This document shows, in pieces, positions 7,785 through 16,609 of a DNA stretch of 18,450 bases (its first letter is position 1; each line of letters starts with the position of its first letter). Below the pieces are notes generated by a model that made no database searches, had not been told where the DNA came from, and saw only the letters and a list, made by a program, of their open reading frames with translations. This DNA comes from Desulfatirhabdium sp040755275 (GTDB lineage Bacteria; Desulfobacterota; Desulfobacteria; Desulfobacterales; Desulfatirhabdiaceae). The position numbers were made by a program, and so were the translations under genes. The stretch lies in NCBI GenBank assembly GCA_040755275.1, contig JBFMBE010000061.1, positions 1-18,450 of the forward strand. Direction: 5' to 3'.

Positions 7785-8825
7785 TCACCACTTCAGTGCC
7801 AGCATCAGGCAGTTGAGTCCACTTCCGATTCCCAGAAATCCGACCCGATCCCCGGGTTCGAAGAATCCCCGCTCGTCCGCAATGGCTGCGGTCATGGGAA
7901 GGGACACCGTTCCCATGTTGCCCAAGTGGGCAAAGGTGGAAAACTCTTTCTCCGGAGCGATTTCCAGGGCATCCAGAATGGCCCGCTGGTGGGCGGCCCC
8001 TACTTGATGGCAGACGACTTTGTCCGGTCCCGTTGGGCCCCAGCCCGTTTCGGCCAGAAAGTCCCGATAGGTGTCGATGCCGAGCCGCACACCGTTCTGG
8101 AGAACACCGATGGAATCCGTTTCCATGAAGTGATCTTGGTCCGACGGGAAACCCGTGTCCGGACCCCAGCAACAGAGCCGATGCCACTGAACGGCGTTTC
8201 GGATCACGCCGCCGAGAAGCCTATGTCCCTCGGAAAAGATGTCGTCCCGGCAGAGGATGACGGCCACGGCTCCCGATCCACCCGTCAGGGTGGCCACGGT
8301 CTTTCGGAACAGAGCCATGTCGGGGGTGTCGTTCAGTCGATCGATGACGCGGTCCATGATGTCCTTCGAGGTTTCGCAGGAAACGATGAGTCCGGCTTCG
8401 ATCTGCCCTAGTTCGATGGCATTCGCCACATGGACCATGCCGTTCAGCACGCCGAGGCAGGCGTTCGATACATCATGCACGTGAGTCCGGGAAGAAAGCC
8501 CCAAATCGTGGGCTACGGCACAGGCTGTGGCTGGTTCCAGCTGGTCCCGACACACCCCGGTGTAAAGGATCATGCTGATGGTCTTGCGATCGATACCGGT
8601 GTTTTCGAGGGCCTTTTCGGCAGCCCGGGCAGCTCCCTCGTGCATCGTCATGCCCGGCCCCCAGTAGCGTCTTTCCTCGATGCCGGTCAGAAGCGCCAAC
8701 TGGCCTTTCTGCAGGTGCAGGGCGGCATAGGCTCTGGAAAGCCGCTCTTCGATGTCTTCCGATGTCAGCACATGAGGCGCAAGCTCGTAACCGAACCCGG
8801 CCAGTCGAACCTGTCGATAGTTCAT
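7785..8825 (-). CDS. oleA: OleA-like thiolase (head-to-head acyl condensing enzyme)
   Basis: This encodes 346 residues of the KAS III/thiolase type. The catalytic triad is C123 (SNACLG), H273 (VCHQVGAAHQ) and N303 (LGNMGTVS). A distinctive CRDQLEPATA motif puts a glutamate at E97, 26 residues before the cysteine. The spacing agrees with Xanthomonas OleA (Glu117, Cys143, His285, Asn315), where the glutamate is the base for the non-decarboxylative Claisen condensation of two acyl-CoAs. This separates it from FabH, which lacks that glutamate. The ATG overlaps the stop of the large synthase gene as ATGA. The tight coupling suggests that chains built by the synthase are its substrates, but this is inference. 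Confidence 0.9.
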   Translation of the reverse strand: MNYRQVRLAGFGYELAPHVLTSEDIEERLSRAYAALHLQKGQLALLTGIEERRYWGPGMTMHEGAARAAEKALENTGIDRKTISMILYTGVCRDQLEPATACAVAHDLGLSSRTHVHDVSNACLGVLNGMVHVANAIELGQIEAGLIVSCETSKDIMDRVIDRLNDTPDMALFRKTVATLTGGSGAVAVILCRDDIFSEGHRLLGGVIRNAVQWHRLCCWGPDTGFPSDQDHFMETDSIGVLQNGVRLGIDTYRDFLAETGWGPTGPDKVVCHQVGAAHQRAILDALEIAPEKEFSTFAHLGNMGTVSLPMTAAIADERGFFEPGDRVGFLGIGSGLNCLMLALKW

Positions 8826-11800
8826 CCGTTTTCTTCCACGACACCGACCGAAAAATCGGTCATTTCATAAATCCGGAGACCGTCCACCTCGAGAAAGCCA
8901 TCCGCTGTCACCATCGGGATCGGTTCCGTTTCGATCGTTTTGATATGGGCCTCGACCCGAACCCGGCCGTTTCCCGGCAGGATCTGGCCCCGGTAGGTCC
9001 ATCCGTGTTCCTTCCCGGACGGGATGGTCCATCGAAAACGTCGCTTTGCACCTTGCACGGCCGGAACCCGGTCCTGAAGAAGCATTCCGCATCGGAGAAC
9101 CTGCAAGAAGGCCTCGAGGCCGAGCGATCCCGGCCATACGGGATCCTCGTGAAAATGAGCCTTGAAAAACCAGGCATCCGGCCGGACCGTACAAATCCCT
9201 ACCCATACCCCGAGACCGAAGGCCCCCGGATGTCCGACGTCGCAGCAGACGGCATCGATCATACGAAACATCGGCTGCGGAAGCTGAAGGCCATGGCAAA
9301 GGCCGTTCGAATCCATATCTTCGATGGGTACGAAGGCAAGGTGTTCGATACGGGATACCGCTGCTGGGATCGCCGGTTTGCGAATGCCTGCCTGAGCTCG
9401 GAGGGCTTCTTTCGTAAAGAAGCCGAATTCGGTCTCCCCCTCGAGCACCGTGCGATCGTCCTGAACGATCCGGGTTTCGAAGCGTTCGATGACCATATCC
9501 CGGACGGCCGACACCTGGATCATGGAAGCCCGCATGGTGAGTCTTCCAGCTCTGGGGAGCACATCTTCGAACAGCCTGAACCTTCCGCCCAAATTGCGGA
9601 AATGCAGACCCGTATCGCTCGAGAGCGCCGAGCCGCAATGGGCCGCCAAAAAGCCACAGGTCTGAAGCGCCGTCTCCTGCAGCACGGCATAGGGCATGCA
9701 CCCACATCCGCCGGATGAAACATACCAGGCATTCGGATCGACGTCGTATTCGGCCGTGACCGAGCTGCCGATTCTGGGGCCGAGCCCGGGGGCTTCATTG
9801 GTAACCACCCGATCCAGAAACAGAAAGGGGGGAGCGGGAAGCCGGGCGACGAAACGGCCGTCATCCACTGGGGCGAAAGCGTTTCCGAAAATCGCCGATG
9901 CCGCCCCGCCCATCGAAAAGGCCTCGATGTCGGATCGATCGAATATTCGTCCTGACGGGCGATGCCGGCTCTGGCTTGGAAACGGTGTTTGGGAGCCAAC
10001 AGACGCGATTCGGGCTTGTACGGTTTCGATGTCTTCTCTTCCGGCATGCATCAGGCGCATCGATACCCCGGTGAACCGGACGATATGCTTGCCGTCGGCG
10101 AACATGTCGGCCTCCGCCAACACATACGGTTCCGGAGAAAACCCGATTTCAGAGATCTGTACGTCATAGCGGACTTTTCGAGTCTTCGGCGTGACGGGGC
10201 CGCGGCATTTCAGAACACTGCATGCACCCGGCAGAGGCTCGAATCGGGCCTCGGGATGCTCCGTCATCCATCCCTGCCGCAGCAGCAGCACCCGCAGGGC
10301 ATGGCTGCAACACTCGTACATCAGGGTGCCCGGCATCACCGGGTCGTCCATGAAATGACAGGTCAGGAACCAGTCGTTCGGGTGGATGTCGGCCTCTGCG
10401 ACGATCCGTCCCAGGCCGAAGCGTCCGCCCGCCGGATCGAGAGAAGGCACCCGGTCGATGAGCCGCATTCTTCCCGAAGGCAGATGCAGGCCGGGACTCA
10501 GGCGGATTCCTTCGAAAGCATTCCCGAAGCATCCGGCCGGATCGCCGCGGCGGAGGGCCTCGATCTGATCCTCGGAGCATGTTTCTTCTCCACGGGATCG
10601 GAGCGGTCTGTACCCTCCGGGCGCATTGCCCGCGGATTGCACCTGTTCGGCATCGGAGAGCAGGATGCCTCCCGAAGCCTCAATCTCCTCGGGTGTAAAG
10701 AATCCGGCGCATCCCCTGCGCATTCGGATGAAGGGCTTTCCATCAATGGTACCATCGAATCCGAAAAAAAACATCCAGGTTTTTGCCTGCCGGATGAATT
10801 TTTCGATTCGGATGTCGTAGCGGATGGTCTCACCGGGTTGGGGCAATTCCCGAAAGAAGGTCACTTCGGCATCGAGCAGGCGATAGACGCGCTCGCCCCG
10901 CACCTGGAAATCGATGCCGAGCCAGGAGCATAGAAACAGATCCGCCTGGCCGGCCTCCACCGAGATGCACACGGGTGCTCTTCCGGCATCGAGGTACCAG
11001 GCATCGGGCAGCACATCGTGTTCGGTCACCACCCGGCCGCTGCCAAGAGACCGAGGTTCCCCTTCCACGGTGAGGATCCGGTCCACCAGCATCAGGGGTT
11101 CGTCCGGCAGGCGCACGCGTACGGGGAAGGTGTCGATGACAGCATAAGCAGGTCCCAGGACGCCTGCGATCGATCCGACGGCAAATTCCATGCACTGGGA
11201 GCGTTCGAACAATGGACGGGGGGATGAAGGGGAGAAAACCCCCCGACTGTCCGTCCCTGAAGCCTGGGGGGTGGTTTTCCAAATGCCGGGAACCCGCTCC
11301 CGGTACACGGGAGATGAACCCCGGTTTGCCGTTCGAACGGATGGTCGTGGCTCGCTCTGTTTTCTGTAGATGGTTCTGAGATCGGGGTCGAGTCCCATGA
11401 CGGCCAGGTTTCCGCAGAGCTTGAGGATGCCGAGAAGCTCGTCTTCGCCTTTCCAGTTGGCGAATCCACAGCCGTGTTCCCGATCCTTCAGGATGGTGTC
11501 GATCATGCGGGAGCAGGAACCGTGAGGCCCCACTTCGATGAAGATGCGTATCCCGTCCTCCCACGCCTGCCGGATCAGGGCCGGGAAATCGAATCCCGAG
11601 AGGGCCTGGGCCGTGATGGAATCGGCTGCTCCATCCGCAGACGGCTCGTAGGCCTTCGCCCAGGCGGCGCTGTAGTATCGTATCCCGACCGGCGGGGTCG
11701 TAGGCAGCAGGTGAAGGTCGCGGTAAGCTGCAGCAACCGGTGAGACGGCATCGCAGTGTACGCTCGACACGGCCTCGATGTCGAAGGCATCGCAACCAAG

Positions 11801-14800
11801 TTTGTGAACGATGGCCTCGACGTCGCTTCGGTTTCCACCGATCACGCATTCTTCCGGCGTGTTGACGATGAGCAGCCGAACCCGCATCTGGGGCATCAGA
11901 TGCTTTCGGATCGTTTCGGCCGGGCAGCGCAGCCCTACTGCGGTCCACTCGAAGGGTTCATCGGGGCCGATTCCCCAGGCCGTGCGTACGGCATGGCATG
12001 GACCGGCCAGCTCGGTGGTGAAGAGGGGGCTTTCCAGCATGCGGGAGAGCATGAGAGAGCGATCCTTCCATGCGCCGGTTGCGAACAGGCCGGTGCTTTC
12101 CCCGAGGCTGTAGCCGATGACGGCATCCGGTCGAAGACCCAATCGCCCGAGAATCCGGCTCATCCCGCATCCGAACATCACCTGCCCGATGATGGGATAG
12201 ACGGGATTTCGGGACAAGGATGATCGGGTTTCCCGCTCCCAGTCCTTCGGCCATTCGATCCGCCAGGGAACGAGCCGCTCCGGCAGGAAACCGTCGAAGA
12301 GCCGGCAGTCTTCGGTTTCCAGTTCCTCGAAGACATCCGGGAAATAGGCGGCAAGCGTGTGCATCATGCCGAGGAAATGGTTGCCGCTGCCGGGGTAGAC
12401 GAAGGCGATGCGCCCGGAAACCGGTCGGGGCAGGTAGGCGATGCGGGATGGGCCGATCAAGCGGCTTTCGGTTCCGTTTTGGACGAGGGCTTGCGCCTGC
12501 TGACCGTGACGAATCAGCGTGGGCCGGTCCTCGGCCAGAAGGGCGGTTCGGCAAGGCCTTTTCGGAGCGGGTTTTCCATGTCGTTCCAGCCAGGCGCGGG
12601 CGACCGAGGCGATCGGCAGGTCCTCTGGCTGTTCGCTGAGCCAGGTTTGAAATCGTCCCAGTTCCGTCAGCAGGTTTTCTTTGCTCTCGCCGGAAACGAC
12701 GAAAAGTCCCCATGCCGGCGAAAGGGCGGTGGTGGCCATCGAACCGGATACCTGGGGATCGAGAGGCTGGGCTTCTTCCAGGAGCACATGACCTGTCTGA
12801 GCGTCCATGCCGATGGCGCAAACGACGGTCCTTCGGGGATGGTCCGCCGACCGCTTGGTCCAATACTGAAGTCGATGGGGAATATGTAGGTCGCCTTGTT
12901 TCAGGGATGGGAGCACCCGGCTCGGCAGGGCTGCCATGGGGGGTATCAGGCGGTGGTGGAGGCTCAGTGAAGAAAGGATGAGCCCAACCATTGCCGATGC
13001 GCTTCCCGTATGACCGATCACCGGTTTTTCGGATACGATACCGACACGGGCAGGATGATCCTTGAAAACCGATCCCAAAGCGTCCGCCTCCATGCGGTCT
13101 TCCGCCGGATCGGCGCTTGCGTGTGCGCAGACGAGATCGACGGAATCGGGCTGAGCGGCGGCAACCGTGAGACATTGCCGGAGGCTTCGTTCATAGGTGG
13201 TTGCCGGATGATTCGACGTTCCGCAGCAGGTTCCGATGCCCCGTATGACGGCGTAGATGCGGTTGCCGTCCCGCCGGGCGTCTTCATAACGCTTCAGCAC
13301 GAGGGCGCCTGCCCCCTCGCCGGGAAGGGTTCCACAGGCATCCACCGAGAAGGGAACGAGTTCCCTTGCGAAACGTCTTCCCGCTTCGGCGATGGCAAGC
13401 GACCGGACGTCAGCAAACATATCCACAGCGGCGATCATCATGCAATCGGTTTCGTTTGTGAAGAGCAAGTCGGCCGCTATCGAAAGTGCCCGAAAACCCG
13501 AAAGCGCATCCTCCGAAACGGTGAAGCTCGGTCCTCCGCATCCGAATTCCCGGGCGATCCGGCTGGCGATGATGCCGCCCAAGGCACCCAGGGTCCGGGT
13601 TGCCGTCAGCGGGGGTACCGATGCGGCAGCCGCATGGTTGGAACCGGTCCATCGTCCGTGAAAGTCACAGGCTTCCCGGTCGAAATCCATACCGACCACC
13701 ACCCCCATGTGCAGCATGGCTTCCTTTCCGAGCTCCAGTCCGGCATCCTGGATGGCTTTCCGAGCCACCTCGAGCATCACCAGGTGCTGGACCAGAATGT
13801 CGTCGATTTCGATGGGTGGAATGCGGAACGCCGATGCCTCGAAACGAAGTCGTTCGATGAAGCCTCCCCGAACGGCTTCCAGTCGATGGCCGCGGGTGCA
13901 ACGAAGATCGGGACGATCGATGATGGCGCTCTTGCCACGAAACAGGTGCTCCTGAAACGCCGGGATGTCCGGCAGTCCAGCGACGGATGCCCCCATGCCG
14001 ACGATGGCGATGGGACCGAATCCGTGCTTCGGTGGATCGAATTCGGGTTCCAAGAGATGGATTGGAGTTGCATCGATCTGCAGAGCGGACATGTCTTCTT
14101 CGATCAGGACGTGTGCGTTGATTCCCCCGAAGCCGAAGGCGCTGACGGCTGCCCGTCTGGGAGTGGAGGGGTGGCGGCGAGGCCACGGTTCCGGCTGAAG
14201 CTGGAGCCGAAAGGGCGAGAACAGGAGCGCCCTGTGGGCCGTCTCTGCGGAGACGTTCAGCGTTGGGGGAAGCACCCCTTCTGTCATTGCCAGAATCGTC
14301 TTGGTCAGGGCTGCGGCTCCGGCTGCAGTCAGCAGATGGCCGATCGTGGACTTGACGGACCCGATGGGACATCGGCCGGGTGGGCCGGATCGAGATGCCC
14401 ACAGCCGCTTGAGGCTTTCGATTTCCACTCCGTCTCCGACCGGTGTTCCCGCCCCGTGGCATTCGATGAGATCGACATCGTCGGGTTGCCATCCGGCTGC
14501 GGCATAGGCGGCCTGCATGGCCCGCAGCTGGCCTTCGGTGTCCGGCGCGAGTAGGTTTCCACGTGTGTCGTTCGACAGGCCGATGCCGCGGATAACCGCA
14601 AGAATGCGATCTCCTGCTTTGCGGGCGTCCGAAAGCCGCTTGAGCAGGAAAATACCGGCCCCTTCGCCCACGACGAGTCCATCGGCTTCGGTGCTGAACG
14701 GCGCCGGAACCCCTGAAGGCGACAGGGCCCGCAACTGGCTGAACCCGACCTGGGTGTAGAGGCTGTCCGGGCGGGACACCCCCCCTGCCAGAACCGCATC

Positions 14801-15463
14801 GGCACGGTGGTCAGCGAGGGCCTGAGCGCCCAAATAAAGTGCATACAAGGAGGAAGCGCAGGCTGCATCGATCGTATAGGCTTCCCCGCAGAAGCCCATG
14901 GCCCGAGCCAAGAGGACGGCCGGATACCCGGTCACTCGGCCTGCCCAGGGATGGGTGTTCATCCATGGAAAATGATCCGAAAATCGGGATGCCGTATCCG
15001 TGGGCAGGGCGATGGCTGCGAGAACCACTTGGATGCGGGAGGGATCGATCGTTTCGAGACGGGCGGATGCAGCGGCCTGCCGTCCTGCATGCAGAACGAA
15101 ATGGTAGAGGGGATCGAGCGACTGGAGATAGCTTTCGGGAATCTCGAATCCGGTTAGATCCGGGATGAAGTTCTTGACCAGGCAGGCCTTTTTGGAAACG
15201 GCCCGATCCGGTTTCAGAGGACGAACCGTCATGGCATCGGGGCAAACGTCCCATCGGTGTTCGGGAACTTCCTCCGAAGAACAACGCCCCTCCAGAATCC
15301 GTTTCCAGAATGCCTCCGGACTCGGTGCGTCGGGAAAAATGCATCCCATGCCGACAACGGCGATGGGGCACGTTTGCCGGCGCTTTCGAATGTCATTGGT
15401 GTGTGTCGGTTCTTCGGAAGGTTTCAAAAGGGCCTGATGGTCGCAGGGTTGAAGAGTTGACAT
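8822..15463 (-). CDS. PfaC-like multidomain lipid synthase KS-CLF-AT-DH-DH
   Basis: This encodes 2213 residues. KS (about 32-455) has the DAACASS cysteine C202, H336 (HGAGT) and K371/H376 (SVKSTIGH). A second KS-like domain (about 483-897) has the active-site position replaced by alanine (A653 in VSEDALSG) and HASAD for HGTGT, so it is a chain-length-factor domain. AT (about 1015-1330) has Y-S1119-L-G-E, H1236 and VGPHG. A linker at about 1370-1420 leads into four FabA-type hotdogs in two pairs. In each pair the first lacks the histidine and the second is intact: H1703 in CHFMDDPVMPG and H2103 in AHFHEDPVWPG. The order resembles PfaC, and especially Pfa3-like proteins with an inserted AT, from polyunsaturated fatty-acid and secondary-lipid synthases. 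No ACP (DSL motif), KR or ER is visible, so PfaA- and PfaD-like partners are needed in trans. It starts 5 nt after the coiled-coil gene and overlaps oleA. Confidence 0.93.
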   Translation of the reverse strand: MSTLQPCDHQALLKPSEEPTHTNDIRKRRQTCPIAVVGMGCIFPDAPSPEAFWKRILEGRCSSEEVPEHRWDVCPDAMTVRPLKPDRAVSKKACLVKNFIPDLTGFEIPESYLQSLDPLYHFVLHAGRQAAASARLETIDPSRIQVVLAAIALPTDTASRFSDHFPWMNTHPWAGRVTGYPAVLLARAMGFCGEAYTIDAACASSLYALYLGAQALADHRADAVLAGGVSRPDSLYTQVGFSQLRALSPSGVPAPFSTEADGLVVGEGAGIFLLKRLSDARKAGDRILAVIRGIGLSNDTRGNLLAPDTEGQLRAMQAAYAAAGWQPDDVDLIECHGAGTPVGDGVEIESLKRLWASRSGPPGRCPIGSVKSTIGHLLTAAGAAALTKTILAMTEGVLPPTLNVSAETAHRALLFSPFRLQLQPEPWPRRHPSTPRRAAVSAFGFGGINAHVLIEEDMSALQIDATPIHLLEPEFDPPKHGFGPIAIVGMGASVAGLPDIPAFQEHLFRGKSAIIDRPDLRCTRGHRLEAVRGGFIERLRFEASAFRIPPIEIDDILVQHLVMLEVARKAIQDAGLELGKEAMLHMGVVVGMDFDREACDFHGRWTGSNHAAAASVPPLTATRTLGALGGIIASRIAREFGCGGPSFTVSEDALSGFRALSIAADLLFTNETDCMMIAAVDMFADVRSLAIAEAGRRFARELVPFSVDACGTLPGEGAGALVLKRYEDARRDGNRIYAVIRGIGTCCGTSNHPATTYERSLRQCLTVAAAQPDSVDLVCAHASADPAEDRMEADALGSVFKDHPARVGIVSEKPVIGHTGSASAMVGLILSSLSLHHRLIPPMAALPSRVLPSLKQGDLHIPHRLQYWTKRSADHPRRTVVCAIGMDAQTGHVLLEEAQPLDPQVSGSMATTALSPAWGLFVVSGESKENLLTELGRFQTWLSEQPEDLPIASVARAWLERHGKPAPKRPCRTALLAEDRPTLIRHGQQAQALVQNGTESRLIGPSRIAYLPRPVSGRIAFVYPGSGNHFLGMMHTLAAYFPDVFEELETEDCRLFDGFLPERLVPWRIEWPKDWERETRSSLSRNPVYPIIGQVMFGCGMSRILGRLGLRPDAVIGYSLGESTGLFATGAWKDRSLMLSRMLESPLFTTELAGPCHAVRTAWGIGPDEPFEWTAVGLRCPAETIRKHLMPQMRVRLLIVNTPEECVIGGNRSDVEAIVHKLGCDAFDIEAVSSVHCDAVSPVAAAYRDLHLLPTTPPVGIRYYSAAWAKAYEPSADGAADSITAQALSGFDFPALIRQAWEDGIRIFIEVGPHGSCSRMIDTILKDREHGCGFANWKGEDELLGILKLCGNLAVMGLDPDLRTIYRKQSEPRPSVRTANRGSSPVYRERVPGIWKTTPQASGTDSRGVFSPSSPRPLFERSQCMEFAVGSIAGVLGPAYAVIDTFPVRVRLPDEPLMLVDRILTVEGEPRSLGSGRVVTEHDVLPDAWYLDAGRAPVCISVEAGQADLFLCSWLGIDFQVRGERVYRLLDAEVTFFRELPQPGETIRYDIRIEKFIRQAKTWMFFFGFDGTIDGKPFIRMRRGCAGFFTPEEIEASGGILLSDAEQVQSAGNAPGGYRPLRSRGEETCSEDQIEALRRGDPAGCFGNAFEGIRLSPGLHLPSGRMRLIDRVPSLDPAGGRFGLGRIVAEADIHPNDWFLTCHFMDDPVMPGTLMYECCSHALRVLLLRQGWMTEHPEARFEPLPGACSVLKCRGPVTPKTRKVRYDVQISEIGFSPEPYVLAEADMFADGKHIVRFTGVSMRLMHAGREDIETVQARIASVGSQTPFPSQSRHRPSGRIFDRSDIEAFSMGGAASAIFGNAFAPVDDGRFVARLPAPPFLFLDRVVTNEAPGLGPRIGSSVTAEYDVDPNAWYVSSGGCGCMPYAVLQETALQTCGFLAAHCGSALSSDTGLHFRNLGGRFRLFEDVLPRAGRLTMRASMIQVSAVRDMVIERFETRIVQDDRTVLEGETEFGFFTKEALRAQAGIRKPAIPAAVSRIEHLAFVPIEDMDSNGLCHGLQLPQPMFRMIDAVCCDVGHPGAFGLGVWVGICTVRPDAWFFKAHFHEDPVWPGSLGLEAFLQVLRCGMLLQDRVPAVQGAKRRFRWTIPSGKEHGWTYRGQILPGNGRVRVEAHIKTIETEPIPMVTADGFLEVDGLRIYEMTDFSVGVVEENG

Positions 15464-15468
15464 AACGA

Positions 15469-16077
15469 TCAGGGGGCCAGGCTGAACACCTTGATCAACA
15501 CACCCAATGCACCCAGAAAGGAGATGCTGATGGCGATGCTGAACATGCGAAGGGTAAAGGAGCGCTGACGGGCGTCACGGGCATCGATCTTGTCTCCCAA
15601 CCGCTCGATGGATGCGGCGATCTGGTCGAAACGCCGATCCACATTCTCGAAACGGCGATCGATTTGGTTGAAGCGCGCTTCGATTTGTTCGAAACGCTTA
15701 TCAATCAACTCGAAACGTTTATCGATTTGTTCGAAACGCTTATCAACCAATTCGAAACGCTTATCGATCTGTTCGAAACGCTTATCGACCTGTTCAAAAC
15801 GTCGGTTGACATCTCCCTTGAAGTCTCTTAAATCCGTCGACAGCTGATCGAACCGCTGGTCAACCAGAACCTCGAACTTGTCCATACGTTTTTCGAGAGC
15901 GCTGACGCGGTTGGACACATCTTTGAGATCAACCCGCAATTCCCGAATGTCGAGCGTCAGCTGGTCGAACCGGTTTTCAATGTGCTTGAGGTTCGGCAGA
16001 AATGCCGTGATGATCATTTCCAGATCATGGCGCGACTTTTCCGGCGGCATTTTTCCGATATCCAGCTCATCGCTCAT
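15469..16077 (-). CDS. Heptad-repeat coiled-coil protein with C-terminal membrane anchor
   Basis: This encodes 202 residues. Residues 1-90 are helical and charged with heptad-like spacing (for example ENRFDQLTLDIRELRVDL). Residues 92-155 are about nine tandem heptads of the form K/R-R-F-E-Q/L-I/V-D, predicting a rod-like coiled coil. A hydrophobic segment at about 177-199 (RMFSIAISISFLGALGVLI) would anchor the C-terminus in the membrane, leaving the rod in the cytoplasm if it is tail-anchored. There is no N-terminal signal peptide. AGGA lies nine bases before the ATG. The stop is 5 nt from the synthase start, so it is the first gene of the operon. I do not recognise a named family. It might position or oligomerise the lipid enzymes at the membrane, but that is a guess from context. 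Confidence 0.75.
   Translation of the reverse strand: MSDELDIGKMPPEKSRHDLEMIITAFLPNLKHIENRFDQLTLDIRELRVDLKDVSNRVSALEKRMDKFEVLVDQRFDQLSTDLRDFKGDVNRRFEQVDKRFEQIDKRFELVDKRFEQIDKRFELIDKRFEQIEARFNQIDRRFENVDRRFDQIAASIERLGDKIDARDARQRSFTLRMFSIAISISFLGALGVLIKVFSLAP
15616..15804 (-). repeat. 21-bp tandem repeats coding for heptads
   Basis: About nine copies of a 21-bp unit lie inside the coiled-coil gene; on the + strand they read as variants of TTCGAAACGCTTATCGATCTG. One unit encodes one heptad (KRFEQID). The middle copies (about 15690-15790) are nearly identical at DNA level, while the outer ones have diverged, which suggests expansion from the centre. Copy number could change by slippage without shifting the frame. 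Confidence 0.85.
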
Positions 16078-16083
16078 AATGAA

Positions 16084-16114
16084 TCATCCTGTCCATGGGA
16101 TCGACGCTTCGGCG
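16084..16114 (-). promoter_or_regulatory. Leader of the long operon; no clear promoter
   Basis: Only about 46 bp separate the coiled-coil start from the palindromic repeat. On the - strand a GATAAT (16114-16119) could be a -10 hexamer with a weak TCGACT 18 bp upstream, inside the end of the repeat at 16124-16435. The match is poor. If real, the repeat supplies the -35 region; otherwise the promoter lies upstream of the repeat. Confidence 0.2.
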
Positions 16115-16123
16115 ATTATCAAT

Positions 16124-16435
16124 GATGGACTCGCAAAAAGTCGAAAAGTCTCGTCATCGTCGCATGGCAGGACATACGCCTTTTTCGCTGCAGCGGATAA
16201 ACTCAGCCGCCCGAGCTCGTAAGGGCCGGGCATTGGGTCAGTCATTCGATACTGGCCAGTAAGCCACAACGGTTTGATTTTCAAACAATTGTTTGTTGTT
16301 GAACGCCGCCCGGCCCAACGATCTCCGGCGGCTTCAAACAAGTATCCGCTGCAGCATCAAAAGGCATATGTCCTGCCATGCTCAGGCCCGGCAATCGACA
16401 AAATCGGGGTAGATGCGACTTTTTGCGTGGCCATC
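16124..16435 (+). repeat. MITE-like palindromic element B
   Basis: This is a 312-bp element that differs from the 3614-3925 copy at only about eleven positions by eye, with no indels. The ends are GATGGACTCGCAAAAAGTCG and CGACTTTTTGCGTGGCCATC. The arm at 16163-16199 pairs with 16343-16380. It is flanked by ATCAAT at 16118-16123 and 16436-16441, a different sequence from that flanking element 2, which supports insertion with target duplication. It lies immediately upstream of the coiled-coil/synthase/ole operon. Open frames on both strands are repeat artefacts. Confidence 0.9.
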
Positions 16436-16441
16436 ATCAAT

Positions 16442-16564
16442 AATCTGTGCAAAGGGCCAGGTGTTACACCCGATCGGGGACGGTTTACGATTGTATGATC
16501 CTTATGATAAGTTTACACCGAGTCCACGTCAGAGACAACCGGGAAATTCAAGGGCCCCGACCCC
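16442..16564. other. Gene-free gap between repeats
   Basis: I see no gene. It contains GGTGTTACACC and GTTTACGATTG...AAGTTTACACCGAG, giving several GTTTAC/GTGT motifs in both orientations. This could be the remnant of an insertion-sequence end, but no terminal repeat pair or transposase fragment can be shown. Confidence 0.35.
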
Positions 16565-16606
16565 ATGCGGCTCAACAGAGACTTCCTGACTTTTTGCGGG
16601 TCCATC
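16565..16606 (-). repeat. End fragment of a palindromic element
   Basis: The sequence CTCAACAGAGACTTCCTGAC followed by TTTTTGCGGGTCCATC matches the right end of the element at 17676-17825. No left half is present. It abuts element 3 head to head, so that GACTTCCTGACTTTTTGCGG (16580-16599) and its reverse complement at 16617-16636 form a 20-bp inverted repeat across the junction. Confidence 0.7.
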
Positions 16607-16609
16607 AAT

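Noticed and set aside
13010..14554. 514-codon open frame on the + strand
   Set aside because: It lies wholly antisense to the KS and chain-length-factor domains of the large synthase. Composition is atypical and no motif is visible.
15616..15804. CRISPR-like array of short repeats
   Set aside because: The 21-bp units are contiguous with no spacers, and keep a protein-coding frame.
15590..15847. Repetitive + strand frame rich in SKRLSI units
   Set aside because: It is the antisense reading of the heptad repeats in the coiled-coil gene, which has a ribosome-binding site, a membrane segment and operon context.
16442..16564. Insertion-sequence end with GTTTAC motifs
   Set aside because: Suggestive motifs only; no inverted terminal pair, target duplication or transposase fragment could be shown.
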